64,000 nucleotides of DNA from Mesostigma viride (GCA_009746045.1 RPFO01000017.1:2724040-2788039), one strand, 5' to 3'. Shown: positions 46,506 through 60,583, numbered from the stretch's first letter. Translations and numbers: made by a program. The notes: generated by a model not told the origin, from the sequence alone.

Positions 46506-46928
46506 GTACTTACTTAATGCTCCCAGCATCCTCTCAAGCAACCTCTCAGCAGCCTGGAAGGCACATTTGTGTGCACGGTCCTTGTGCAGTCATGCACGGC
46601 ACACTTACTAGCAGAGACTCGTAATGGCATCTAATGTCCACAGGTGCAATACAACACCAGCCTGGCAGCTAGCTGGCATATACATATAGCGAATGCGGCA
46701 ATCGGTGCTAAGCATGGGCGACGTAGGCAGAGTAAAATATTCTGTCAAACCTATGGCGGTTGACAACACATTGCCAACATCGATAATGCATTATGCACAT
46801 GCTAGCATGCATCGATCTAGTTGAAGGAGCGTAGGAGCTTGTGACCATTAGTATTTAGTAATTAAAACACGCGGTCCCGTTGGGGACCATCTCCAGAGGA
46901 ATGACCACGACCGGTAGAGTTTTGGCAC
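46506..46928. other. Spacer with 3' flank of the DMT transporter gene
   Basis: No gene or array seen. It should contain the 3' UTR of the minus-strand transporter next to 46929. Confidence 0.4.
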
Positions 46929-49900
46929 CTAGTCTTCCTTCCCTGCGGCCTTGGCATGCTTGCCGTCACTATCAAGGCTCGCCACGTAGCCACCCGCGAC
47001 GATGGCGAGGCCCCCAAGAAACATCTGTGGCCCGAGCTGTTCTCCCAGAAACAGGATGGATATGAGGGAGGCCCAGATCGGTTGCGTGGTATAGATGATC
47101 TGCAGACAGGCATCAGGAACAGACCACGGAAAACAACATCAACAGCGATTGCAGAAAAAAACACACTGATCAGTTTCCAAATGTCATGAAATACAATGGG
47201 TGAGGACTCAGCTCACTCATACAGCGCGAGAATATTTCGCTAAACACCGCCCTGTGACGGGTAGCCTACATGGATCCTGGCTTAGCAGCAAAGTCTCAGC
47301 CTCCTAAACGATCCAGGTAAGGTTTCAGCCCAGAACTGACAAGAAATAGTGTAGCCTAGGGGACATGGACGGTAGGCCTAGAACTCAACCATTGTTGCGG
47401 TTCGATGCGCACAACATAGGTGCTACGAGAGCTCCAAGCAGCACCATTGGTGGGGACACAATGTCCAGCGTACAACCAAGGCTGGCAGAACCCGCCTACA
47501 TCAGTAATGTGTGAGGCCAGGCCTGCATGGGTACATGGCATGCACCCACATCACACAGTCACAAAGGGTTACAAAGCAACCACCGAATACGATGGGTTGC
47601 AGATGGCAGTACCACAGCATCTGATGTGTAAGGCAAGCGTGTGGGCCACCTCTGTCAGAGCAAACAACCCTTACATCTCACCCTTGTTTTCTGTCATTGT
47701 TGACCTACAAGCCCAGCTGCTGCATGGCCTGGAACGAGGCAGTCTGCCTATCTCTGTGGTCCAGTTTCTTTAATGGCAGGACGATTGGAGTTGACCCACG
47801 TACTTCTCATGGAAGTGGCGGGCATGGTGGTGGTGCGACCATGGGCTGGCGAAACGCTCTCAAAGAGCAAAAAGCAACTCCAGGGATTCAACTGAATCAA
47901 CTCCAATGTGATGCTCACCTGCCATTTTTTTCCGCTGAACGAAGCAGCCAATGAGCTGTACACTATACGCCACTAGCTGTATAGTACATTATACACCACA
48001 CACCACTAGCAATATATCCTATCCACCAGATGCCACTAGCTACATGTAGTATGTAACATACACCAGTAACTATATAGAGTATACTCCATACGCCACTAGC
48101 TACATAAACTACACACTATCGAATCCAGTAACATGCCAAAGGAATTCACTGTAATTTGGTTGATACTCCGGTTACGAGGTGCTGGCTTGTGGAGGTCCAG
48201 AGTGCAGCCGTGGTCAACCTGGAGTCACCTTTGCACGGCTTCCGCCGTTGCGTGACCCAGTGAGTAGTACTCCTACTCACATTCGCACCCATGGGGCTAG
48301 CAGTTAGATTCGATCCACTGGTTCATATTGGGGAATTTCGGACGCACTTGCACCGCTCTCCCGTAAAGAGCTTTTTCACAGTTGGCTATAGCTTGGGATG
48401 CCTTCGGATCAGGAGACCCCTAGAGTCGCGAAATCGTGCAAGAGGTCCTGTGTTCGAATCCGGTATCGTACCAACAAATTTTACATTACTCCAGCGATGG
48501 AACACACCTGGGCTTCTGGTGCAGACACCAGCCGCTGGCCCCTGGTCTCCAACAGGTCCGCCAGGGCCGTGGGGCCCAGGGCCAGCCACAGGATTCCCAG
48601 CCATACGTGAGGCTCACTGGCCCATGATGGCAGGCTGAGCCCCGTGATGCTGCCAGTAGATAGGGCAGGAAGCTCTTCCGCCGCGTTGATGCCCACCCAT
48701 GAGGCCGATGCGAATTGGGCCACTAGTAGAGCTGGGCAAGACAGCCAGGAAGGGCGAGGATGGGGGGGAGTGCATGCTGCGTGTTCATGCAATATAGGTG
48801 GAGGGCTCTTCTGTCCAAAGAGGCACTAATTTTGTGGGTCAGGATCCCAGTGACGACGCACAAAGCGAGGCCAATGTGCTAAGCTGGCACGCCGGCCTGC
48901 CACGCATGATGATGGCGAATGAACACAAGTAGTGGCTGCCAGTAAGCGAGACATCTGGCCTCAGCCATGTACGCCATCCGTTACTCAAGTAGCAACCCAT
49001 GGCTACGGAACGCCCATTACTCCAATAGCAACCCGTGGCTACGGAACATCCATTACTCCAATGCCAACCCATGGCTACGGAACACCCATTACTCCAATAC
49101 CAACCCATGGCTACGGAACACCCATTACTCCAATAGCAACCCATGGCTACGGAACACCCATTACTCCAATACCAACCCATGGCTACGGAACACCCATTAC
49201 TCCAATAGCAACCCATGGCTACGGAACACCCATTACTCCAATAGCAACCCATGGCTACGGAACACCCATTACTCCAATAGCAACCCATGGCTACGGAACA
49301 CCCATTACTCCAATAGCAACCCATGGCTACGGAACACCCATTACTCCAATAGCAACCCGTGGCTACGGAACACCCATTACTCCAATACCAACCCATGGCT
49401 ACGGAACACCCATTACTCCAATACCAACCCATGGCTACGGAACACCCATTACTCCAATACCAACCCATGGCTACGGAACACCCATTACTCCAATGCCAAC
49501 CCATGGCTACGGAACACCCATTACTCCAATGCCAACCCATGGCTACGGAACACCCATTACTCCAATACCAACCCATGGCTACGGAACACCCATTACTCCA
49601 ATAGCAACCCGTGGCTACGGAACATCCATTACTCCAATACCAACCCATGGCTACGGAACGCCCATTACTCCAATACCAACCCATGGCTACGGAACACCCA
49701 TTACTCCAATAGCAACCCATGGCTACGGAACACCCATTACTCCAATAGCAACCCATGGCTACGGAACACCCATTACTCCAATAGCAACCCGTGGCTACGG
49801 AACACCCATTACTCCAATACCAACCCATGGCTACGGAACACCCATTACTCCAATAGCAACCCATGGCTACGGAACACCCATTACTCCAATACCAACCCAT

Positions 49901-52900
49901 GGCTACGGAACGCCCATTACTCCAATACCAACCCATGGCTACGGAACACCCATTACTCCAATAGCAACCCATGGCTACGGAACACCCATTACTCCAATAG
50001 CAACCCATGGCTACGGAACACCCATTACTCCAATAGCAACCCATGGCTACGGAACACCCATTACTCCAATAGCAACCCATGGCTACGGAACACCCATTAC
50101 TCCAATACCAACCCATGGCTACGGAACACCCATTACTCCAATAGCAACCCATGGCTACGGAACACCCATTACTCCAATACCAACCCGTGGCTACGGAACA
50201 TCCATTACTCCAATACCAACCCATGGCTACGGAACACCCATTACTCCAATAGCAACCCATGGCTACGGAACACCCATTACTCCAATAGCAACCCATGGCT
50301 ACGGAACACCCATTACTCCAATAGCAACCCATGGCTACGGAACACCCATTACTCCAATAGCAACCCATGGCTACGGAACACCCATTACTCCAATAGCAAC
50401 CCATGGCTACGGAACGCCCATTACTCCAATACCAACCCATGGCTACGGAACACCCATTACTCCAATACCAACCCATGGCTACGGAACGCCCATTACTCCA
50501 ATACCAACCCATGGCTACGGAACACCCATTACTCCAATACCAACCCATGGCTACGGAACGCCCATTACTCCAATACCAACCCATGGCTACGGAACACCCA
50601 TTACTCCAATAGCAACCCATGGCTACGGAACATCCGTTACTCCAATACCAACCCATGGCTACGGAACACCCATTACTCCAATAGCAACCCATGGCTACGG
50701 AACACCCATTACTCCAATAGCAACCCATGGCTACGGAACGCCCATTACTCCAATAGCAACCCATGGCTACGGAACACCCATTACTCCAATAGCAACCCAT
50801 GGCTACGGAACACCCATTACTCCAATAGCAACCCATGGCTACGGAACACCCATTACTCCAATAGCAACCCATGGCTACGGAACACCCATTACTCCAATAG
50901 CAACCCATGGCTACGGAACACCCATTACTCCAATACCAACCCATGGCTACGGAACACCCATTACTCCAATAGCAACCCATGGCTACGGAACACCCATTAC
51001 TCCAATAGCAACCCATGGCTACGGAACGCCCATTACTCCAATAGCAACCCATGGCTACGGAACACCCATTACTCCAATAGCAACCCATGGCTACGGAACA
51101 CCCATTACTCCAATAGCAACCCATGGCTACGGAACACCCATTACTCCAATAGCAACCCATGGCTACGGAACACCCATTACTCCAATAGCAACCCATGGCT
51201 ACGGAACACCCATTACTCCAATACCAACCCATGGCTACGGAACACCCATTACTCCAATAGCAACCCATGGCTACGGAACGCCCATTACTCCAATAGCAAC
51301 CCATGGCTACGGAACACCCATTACTCCAATAGCAACCCATGGCTACGGAACACCCATTACTCCAATAGCAACCCATGGCTACGGAACACCCATTACTCCA
51401 ATAGCAACCCATGGCTACGGAACACCCATTACTCCAATACCAACCCATGGCTACGGAACACCCATTACTCCAATAGCAACCCATGGCTACGGAACACCCA
51501 TTACTCCAATAGCAACCCATGGCTACGGAACGCCCATTACTCCAATAGCAACCCATGGCTACGGAACACCCATTACTCCAATAGCAACCCATGGCTACGG
51601 AACACCCATTACTCCAATAGCAACCCATGGCTACGGAACACCCATTACTCCAATAGCAACCCATGGCTACGGAACACCCATTACTCCAATGCCAACCCAT
51701 GGCTACGGAACACCCATTACTCCAATAGCAACCCATGGCTACGGAACACCCATTACTCCAATACCAACCCATGGCTACGGAACACCCATTACTCCAATAG
51801 CAACCCATGGCTACGGAACACCCATTACTCCAATACCAACCCATGGCTACGGAACACCCATTACTCCAATAGCAACCCATGGCTACGGAACGCCCATTAC
51901 TCCAATACCAACCCATGGCTACGGAACACCCATTACTCCAATAGCAACCCATGGCTACGGAACACCCATTACTCCAATAGCAACCCATGGCTACGGAACA
52001 CCCATTACTCCAATAGCAACCCATGGCTACGGAACACCCATTACTCCAATACCAACCCATGGCTACGGAACACCCATTACTCCAATAGCAACCCATGGCT
52101 ACGGAACACCCATTACTCCAATAGCAACCCATGGCTACGGAACACCCATTACTCCAATAGCAACCCATGGCTACGGAACGCCCATTACTCCAATACCAAC
52201 CCATGGCTACGGAACACCCATTACTCCAATAGCAACCCATGGCTACGGAACACCCATTACTCCAATACCAACCCATGGCTACGGAACACCCATTACTCCA
52301 ATAGCAACCCATGGCTACGGAACGCCCATTACTCCAATAGCAACCCATGGCTACGGAACACCCATTACTCCAATAGCAACCCATGGCTACGGAACACCCA
52401 TTACTCCAATAGCAACCCATGGCTACGGAACACCCATTACTCCAATAGCAACCCATGGCTACGGAACACCCATTACTCCAATAGCAACCCATGGCTACGG
52501 AACACCCATTACTCCAATACCAACCCATGGCTACGGAACACCCATTACTCCAATAGCAACCCATGGCTACGGAACACCCATTACTCCAATAGCAACCCAT
52601 GGCTACGGAACGCCCATTACTCCAATAGCAACCCATGGCTACGGAACACCCATTACTCCAATAGCAACCCATGGCTACGGAACACCCATTACTCCAATAG
52701 CAACCCATGGCTACGGAACACCCATTACTCCAATAGCAACCCATGGCTACGGAACACCCATTACTCCAATGCAACCCATGGCTACGGAACACCCATTACT
52801 CCAATAGCAACCCATGGCTACGGAACACCCATTACTCCAATACCAACCCATGGCTACGGAACACCCATTACTCCAATAGCAACCCATGGCTACGGAACAC

Positions 52901-55900
52901 CCATTACTCCAATAGCAACCCATGGCTACGGAACACCCATTACTCCAATAGCAACCCATGGCTACGGAACACCCATTACTCCAATACCAACCCATGGCTA
53001 CGGAACACCCATTACTCCAATAGCAACCCATGGCTACGGAACACCCATTACTCCAATAGCAACCCATGGCTACGGAACACCCATTACTCCAATAGCAACC
53101 CATGGCTACGGAACGCCCATTACTCCAATAGCAACCCATGGCTACGGAACGCCCATTACTCCAATAGCAACCCATGGCTACGGAACACCCATTACTCCAA
53201 TAGCAACCCATGGCTACGGAACACCCATTACTCCAATAGCAACCCATGGCTACGGAACACCCATTACTCCAATACCAACCCATGGCTACGGAACACCCAT
53301 TACTCCAATAGCAACCCATGGCTACGGAACACCCATTACTCCAATACCAACCCATGGCTACGGAACACCCATTACTCCAATAGCAACCCATGGCTACGGA
53401 ACACCCATTACTCCAATACCAACCCATGGCTACGGAACACCCATTACTCCAATAGCAACCCATGGCTACGGAACGCCCATTACTCCAATAGCAACCCATG
53501 GCTACGGAACACCCATTACTCCAATAGCAACCCATGGCTACGGAACACCCATTACTCCAATAGCAACCCATGGCTACGGAACACCCATTACTCCAATAGC
53601 AACCCATGGCTACGGAACACCCATTACTCCAATAGCAACCCATGGCTACGGAACACCCATTACTCCAATACCAACCCATGGCTACGGAACACCCATTACT
53701 CCAATAGCAACCCATGGCTACGGAACACCCATTACTCCAATAGCAACCCATGGCTACGGAACGCCCATTACTCCAATAGCAACCCATGGCTACGGAACAC
53801 CCATTACTCCAATAGCAACCCATGGCTACGGAACACCCATTACTCCAATAGCAACCCATGGCTACGGAACACCCATTACTCCAATAGCAACCCATGGCTA
53901 CGGAACACCCATTACTCCAATAGCAACCCATGGCTACGGAACACCCATTACTCCAATACCAACCCATGGCTACGGAACACCCATTACTCCAATAGCAACC
54001 CATGGCTACGGAACGCCCATTACTCCAATAGCAACCCATGGCTACGGAACACCCATTACTCCAATAGCAACCCATGGCTACGGAACACCCATTACTCCAA
54101 TAGCAACCCATGGCTACGGAACACCCATTACTCCAATAGCAACCCATGGCTACGGAACACCCATTACTCCAATACCAACCCATGGCTACGGAACACCCAT
54201 TACTCCAATAGCAACCCATGGCTACGGAACACCCATTACTCCAATAGCAACCCATGGCTACGGAACGCCCATTACTCCAATAGCAACCCATGGCTACGGA
54301 ACACCCATTACTCCAATAGCAACCCATGGCTACGGAACACCCATTACTCCAATAGCAACCCATGGCTACGGAACACCCATTACTCCAATAGCAACCCATG
54401 GCTACGGAACACCCATTACTCCAATAGCAACCCATGGCTACGGAACACCCATTACTCCAATACCAACCCATGGCTACGGAACACCCATTACTCCAATAGC
54501 AACCCATGGCTACGGAACACCCATTACTCCAATAGCAACCCATGGCTACGGAACACCCATTACTCCAATAGCAACCCATGGCTACGGAACGCCCATTACT
54601 CCAATAGCAACCCATGGCTACGGAACGCCCATTACTCCAATAGCAACCCATGGCTACGGAACACCCATTACTCCAATAGCAACCCATGGCTACGGAACAC
54701 CCATTACTCCAATAGCAACCCATGGGTACGGAACACCCATTACTCCAATACCAACCTGGCTACGGAACACCCATTACTCCAATAGCAACCCATGGCTACG
54801 GAACACCCATTACTCCAATACCAACCCATGGCTACGGAACACCCATTACTCCAATAGCAACCCATGGCTACGGAACACCCATTACTCCAATACCAACCCA
54901 TGGCTACGGAACACCCATTACTCCAATAGCAACCCATGGCTACGGAACGCCCATTACTCCAATAGCAACCCATGGCTACGGAACACCCATTACTCCAATA
55001 GCAACCCATGGCTACGGAACACCCATTACTCCAATAGCAACCCATGGCTACGGAACACCCATTACTCCAATAGCAACCCATGGCTACGGAACACCCATTA
55101 CTCCAATAGCAACCCATGGCTACGGAACACCCATTACTCCAATACCAACCCATGGCTACGGAACACCCATTACTCCAATAGCAACCCATGGCTACGGAAC
55201 ACCCATTACTCCAATAGCAACCCATGGCTACGGAACGCCCATTACTCCAATAGCAACCCATGGCTACGGAACACCCATTACTCCAATAGCAACCCATGGC
55301 TACGGAACACCCATTACTCCAATAGCAACCCATGGCTACGGAACACCCATTACTCCAATAGCAACCCATGGCTACGGAACACCCATTACTCCAATAGCAA
55401 CCCATGGCTACGGAACACCCATTACTCCAATACCAACCCATGGCTACGGAACACCCATTACTCCAATAGCAACCCATGGCTACGGAACGCCCATTACTCC
55501 AATAGCAACCCATGGCTACGGAACACCCATTACTCCAATAGCAACCCATGGCTACGGAACACCCATTACTCCAATAGCAACCCATGGCTACGGAACACCC
55601 ATTACTCCAATAGCAACCCATGGCTACGGAACACCCATTACTCCAATACCAACCCATGGCTACGGAACACCCATTACTCCAATAGCAACCCATGGCTACG
55701 GAACACCCATTACTCCAATAGCAACCCATGGCTACGGAACGCCCATTACTCCAATAGCAACCCATGGCTACGGAACACCCATTACTCCAATAGCAACCCA
55801 TGGCTACGGAACACCCATTACTCCAATAGCAACCCATGGCTACGGAACACCCATTACTCCAATAGCAACCCATGGCTACGGAACACCCATTACTCCAATG

Positions 55901-58900
55901 CCAACCCATGGCTACGGAACACCCATTACTCCAATAGCAACCCATGGCTACGGAACACCCATTACTCCAATACCAACCCATGGCTACGGAACACCCATTA
56001 CTCCAATAGCAACCCATGGCTACGGAACACCCATTACTCCAATAGCAACCCATGGCTACGGAACACCCATTACTCCAATAGCAACCCATGGCTACGGAAC
56101 ACCCATTACTCCAATACCAACCCGTGGCTACGGAACATCCATTACTCCAATGCCAACCCATGGCTACGGAACACCCATTACTCCAATACCAACCCATGGC
56201 TACGGAACACCCATTACTCCAATACCAACCCATGGCTACGGAACACCCATTACTCCAATACCAACCCATGGCTACGGAACACCCATTACTCCAATAGCAA
56301 CCCATGGCTACGGAACACCCATTACTCCAATGCCAACCCATGGCTACGGAACGCCCATTACTCCAATACCAACCCATGGCTACGGAACACCCATTACTCC
56401 AATAGCAACCCATGGCTACGGAACACCCATTACTCCAATGCCAACCCATGGCTACGGAACACCCATTACTCCAATAGCAACCCATGGCTACGGAACACCC
56501 ATTACTCCAATGCCAACCCATGGCTACGGAACGCCCATTACTCCAATACCAACCCATGGCTACGGAACACCCATTACTCCAATAGCAACCCATGGCTACG
56601 GAACACCCATTACTCCAATAGCAACCCATGGCTACGGAACACCCATTACTCCAATAGCAACCCATGGCTACGGAACACCCATTACTCCAATAGCAACCCA
56701 TGGGTACGGAACGCCCATTACTCCAATACCAACCCATGGCTACGGAACACCCATTACTCCAATAGCAACCCATGGCTACGGAACACCCATTACTCCAATG
56801 CCAACCCATGGCTACGGAACGCCCATTACTCCAATACCAACCCATGGCTACGGAACACCCATTACTCCAATAGCAACCCATGGCTACGGAACACCCATTA
56901 CTCCAATAGCAACCCATGGCTACGGAACACCCATTACTCCAATAGCAACCCATGGCTACGGAACACCCATTACTCCAATACCAACCCATGGCTACGGAAC
57001 ACCCATTACTCCAATAGCAACCCATGGGTACGGAACGCCCATTACTCCAATACCAACCCATGGCTACGGAACACCCATTACTCCAATAGCAACCCATGGC
57101 TACGGAACACCCATTACTCCAATAGCAACCCATGGGTACGGAACGCCCATTACTCCAATAGCAACCCATGGCTACGGAACGCCCATTACTCCAATAGCAA
57201 CCCATGGCTACGGAACACCCATTACTCCAATAGCAACCCATGGCTACGGAACACCCATTACTCCAATACCAACCCATGGCTACGGAACACCCATTACTCC
57301 AATAGCAACCCATGGCTACGGAACACCCATTACTCCAATACCAACCCATGGCTACGGAACACCCATTACTCCAATAGCAACCCATGGCTACGGAACACCC
57401 ATTACTCCAATACCAACCCATGGCTACGGAACACCCATTACTCCAATACCAACCTATGGCTACGGAACACCCATTACTCCAATAGCAACCCATGGCTACG
57501 GAACACCCATTACTCCAATAGCAACCCATGGCTACGGAACACCCATTACTCCAATAGCAACCCATGGGTACGGAACATCCATCGCTCACGGATACAGCCG
57601 GCGCAGCCACGTTTGCACATTCCAGCCCTGAACATGGTGGCCAAGGTTCTAAGGTACCAAAAATAACAGTATAAATGCTCTCCCAACGGAGGCACGTGAA
57701 TGAATGAATGAATGACGTCAAGCTGTTGCCATGCAGCAGCATGGCCCTTGACAGCTGGAAGTCCTACCCAGCCGCCAGCAACATCCCAGACCGATTCCCA
57801 CCTTCCTACTTTGTGTACTGGTGGTTCTTCCCATTAACTAGTAGTTGGTGAGAAAAACAACACTCGCCATCTAGGCAGACACACGCCTCGCCTCAAAAGA
57901 TCGCAAACAAAACTATTTTTAATTTTCCAGCAAATTTCCAGCATGTCATTGATGCCCTGTATCGTTCAGAAATGCAGGCCGCCACAAGACATTGACACAC
58001 TCACCCAGGGCAATACCCGCCGCACAAATCAGCTTGGCGGCGGTGAGCTGTGTTGCTGGTAGGCGGCCCGCATGGATGCCCAGGCGTACCTGACGCGGCA
58101 TGGGGGTTGAGGTAGCAAGTTAGTGGGAAAATCAAAGAGCAATTTCATGAGCGTATACTACTATATTGCGGTGCCCATTATCAGCTTTATGACCAAGCAA
58201 CAACAACACTTGGTTGGGGTTCCCAGCATACACGGTCATGGCATGCAGGACAAGCCACAAGGGGGAGCCCCTGAAGTTTCTAGTACATTTCTCTTCTACA
58301 GCAGCAGGCAGTCCGATGTCAGACGTCAGCATGACATCAGAGGTTTGCACAGGGAAAATGAATGCAGGTCAAACATGGGATGGGGATGGGGACATGCCAT
58401 GCTGCCATGCACACAAAGGGGTAAGAAAAGGAAAAGCACTGCCCCCAAAGTAAGCGACCTCAAGTCATCAGCAACCAACCCCATGGCCGCCACACCATCA
58501 CGGATTAGTCACTGGCATCCCTCACCGTGTAGAGCGAGTAGAACACGGCACCCAGGAGCACCGCCAGGTCACCCAGGCCGAGCCCAGCCCACGAGGCAAC
58601 AAGCGGGGCACTCGCATCCATGGAGACCTCCGCACTCTGGCTGGCGGACATGACGAGCACACCCGCGAACGCCAGCAGGCAGGACACCCAGATGCGGGGG
58701 GACACGTGCTGCCCTCCCAGGGAGGCCATGGCAGGGACCAGCACAGAGCATGTCTGGATGAGGAAGGACGCGCGCACGGCCGAGGTCAGGCCGAGGCCCC
58801 ACGTCTGCGGCACCACATGCCAGGGGGTGTGAGGGGGGTAAGGGGGGTAAGGGGGGTAAGGGGGGCAAGGGGGGCAAGGGGGGCAAGACATGCTAAAGAT

Positions 58901-60583
58901 TATGCCGTGAGTTTGGCTGTTGAATCGAGTACTAGCGAGGATGCATGGTTATTACAAGCATGGCCATTCAATGCAATTTTATCACGAGCACAGTCACTAC
59001 AAGGAAATGACAAGCACGCTGTTGTATGCAGCATGAGGGCGATTGGCTGATTGTGTATACACGTTGGAGGTTCACCGTGCCCCTGGGCGACGATGAGGTG
59101 GTGACAGCTGGCAGACCGCCGCAGCACACCCTGCCCAACCACCCAGCTCTTCATCTGTCTAGCACGCACAGTCAAGCCCATGTCTGCTAGAAAAGTTTGC
59201 GGCTCTCGCGGTTTGTGGGCACGCTCTGCAGTGGGTCACTGTACCCTTTGATGGTGACATTATACTCGATACAGTCTAGCTGCTCAGACGAGCAAAATGA
59301 TCAACCAGCAATTCTTTGGACAAAAACAAAATATGCCATCGCGAAATGCTGGCTAGATACCATCCAAAAGGCACTTGCCTGATGTGCGAGCGCAGGAGGC
59401 GTGAGGAGACGAGGGTGACTTGGGGTGACAATGTGGTCTCCGTTCCTTGACAACCACTAAGCGTTGCCGATACGGTGGTCAACATGCTACTTCTGGATAA
59501 TGGTGACCAACCATGATAGAAAAGGAATCTGGTACTGTGGGGGAGGGGGGGGGGGGAGGAGCAGTGTGGTGGCGGCGGCGGCAGCGGCGGTGGCAGCGGC
59601 AGCGGAGTTGGGGGTTGGGGTTTCAGGTGCCCGCACATGGCCATGAAACACTACTGTACCTGTGCCAGGGACCCCAGCGTGCTCCACAGAGCCAGTTCCA
59701 GCCCAGCGGCAGCCAGTTGCCCCCCCTGGTGGCTTTCGCTTGGTGTCTTCCCCATCAGGGCCGGGTCACCCCCAGGGGGTGCGGGTTCCCCCTGGCTGCC
59801 GGCTCCCACTTCCCCAGCGCCATCTTTGTCCGCTTGTTTGTTGCTTCGCAGAAGCACGGGAATGTAGAGCAAGGCCGCAAGGCCTGCATGAGGGGTTCGT
59901 TCCATAAATTGGCATGTGGGTGGGCGCACGAAGTATGTGCAGGGCAGATAATGTCCATGTCGGAGTGTGACGGCAAAAAACACTGTCAACGCTAAGTAAT
60001 CCAGAGCATAAATCGATCTAACCTAAGGTATGTATCTTTCCCCGGGTGGCACTAGGTGTAACCTTGTAAGATACTGCCGACCCCTAAGACTAGGTACTGC
60101 CGAGGTACCTTGTAAAGTGCTGTCAACCCCTACGACACGACGAGAAGGAGGGAGGGTGCCCGGGCTTCTCTCACTACCAGGAGGCAGGCCACAGCGCTGG
60201 GAAGGATGAAACATTGGCAGCGGCGCACTAATGCTGACCACGTACGACAGAGAACGCCACAAACCAGGGGCCCCAACAAACAAGGGCCTACAAGAAAATG
60301 CAACAAGCAGATGATGGTCGTAGCAGATGCCACAAGCATATGTGGTTGTAATGCGGTGCTGGAAAGGCGTTCCACCTGAGAGCAACGCAGTCTACCAAGT
60401 ACAGGAGAGAATTAGGGAAAGGGTGCCCATTGTTCGTAGTTTGCGCGAAAAAGGCATGCTTAAGCACGTACCCGACCTTAGAACGGTCAGATCGTTGGCC
60501 GACGGCGGGCTATTCGCCGAGTACACGAACTTCAGAGCAGGGCCAAATGTCCCCCACAGCAAAGGCACGCATAGGAGGAACAT
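46929..60583 (-). CDS. EamA/DMT-family membrane transporter
   Basis: Six exons in phase: 60472-60583, 59660-59883, 58526-58804, 58005-58089, 48508-48731, 46929-47099; 364 residues from an ATG at 60583. The two EamA halves are visible: [19 protein letters not shown] and [51 protein letters not shown]; then the second half with [59 protein letters not shown] and [20 protein letters not shown]. About ten membrane helices are expected. DMT proteins export or exchange metabolites; the substrate is unknown and plastid location is only an inference. The 9.27-kb intron 58004-48732 contains the 36-bp minisatellite. The first three exons are duplicated at 61293-63555, and the ATG used here lies at the duplication junction, so the true 5' exon may be the upstream copy. 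Confidence 0.85.
47955..48121 (+). repeat. Degenerate tandem repeat (ACGCCACTAGCTACAT)
   Basis: About four imperfect units of roughly 40-46 bp, each with a CCACTAGC core and TATA-rich surroundings. It lies in the last intron of the transporter gene. Confidence 0.65.
48246..48476 (+). repeat. tRNA-related dispersed repeat, copy 2
   Basis: Begins with a hairpin (stem GTGAGTAG, loop TACTC, stem CTACTCAC) and ends with a tRNA-like 75-base segment (about 48399-48473): GGATGCC at its 5' end and GGTATCG at its 3' end can pair at six of seven acceptor positions, with AGAGGTCC and GTTCGAATCC between. The anticodon stem is eroded. Order and wording match 19155-19352. It lies in the transporter intron, antisense to it. 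Confidence 0.55.
48971..57582. repeat. 36-bp minisatellite, about 238 units, inside a transporter intron
   Basis: The 36-bp unit reads AACCCATGGCTACGGAACAC, then CCATTACTCCAATAGC. Units vary at a few fixed sites: AATAGC/AATACC/AATGCC at the end, ACACCC/ACGCCC/ACATCC in the middle, ATGGC/GTGGC/ATGGG. The variants recur in order, giving a higher-order repeat of about eight units (288 bp), for example at 50640-51220 and again after 53500. Edge units are degenerate (48971-48994, 57559-57582). Two small deletions (1 base near 52770, 2 bases near 54757) sum to three. Because 36 is divisible by three, two plus frames and one minus frame stay open throughout; these are not protein genes. Splice phases of flanking exons place the whole array in one intron. 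Confidence 0.97.
57678..57714 (+). mobile_element. LINE 3' tail next to the 36-bp array
   Basis: AATGCTCTCCC, the hairpin CTCCCAACGGAG (57680-57691), GCACGTG and a GAAT run. It is the same tail type as at 8295 and 18525. Only about 95 bp separate it from the end of the 36-bp array. Confidence 0.65.
58154..60578. repeat. Segmental duplication, copy A (2.4 kb)
   Basis: This block matches 60921-63343 in direct orientation; the only difference I found is a 2-base shortening in a GGGGGGTAA run. It contains the first three transporter exons and their introns. Confidence 0.96.

Noticed and set aside
48971-57582. CRISPR-like appearance of a 36-bp repeat
   Set aside because: The units are directly adjacent with no unique spacers, and the context is eukaryotic introns.
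48932-57742. Giant ORFs of 2899, 1317, 1291, 1000 and 969 codons on both strands
   Set aside because: They only read the 36-bp repeat, whose length is a multiple of three; they lie inside a transporter intron, switch frame at indels and exist in three frames at once.
58900-59181. Minus-strand 93-codon ORF between transporter exons D and E
   Set aside because: Exon E joins exon D directly in phase 0 with good EamA continuity (GSLAQ-TWGLGL), so this is intron.
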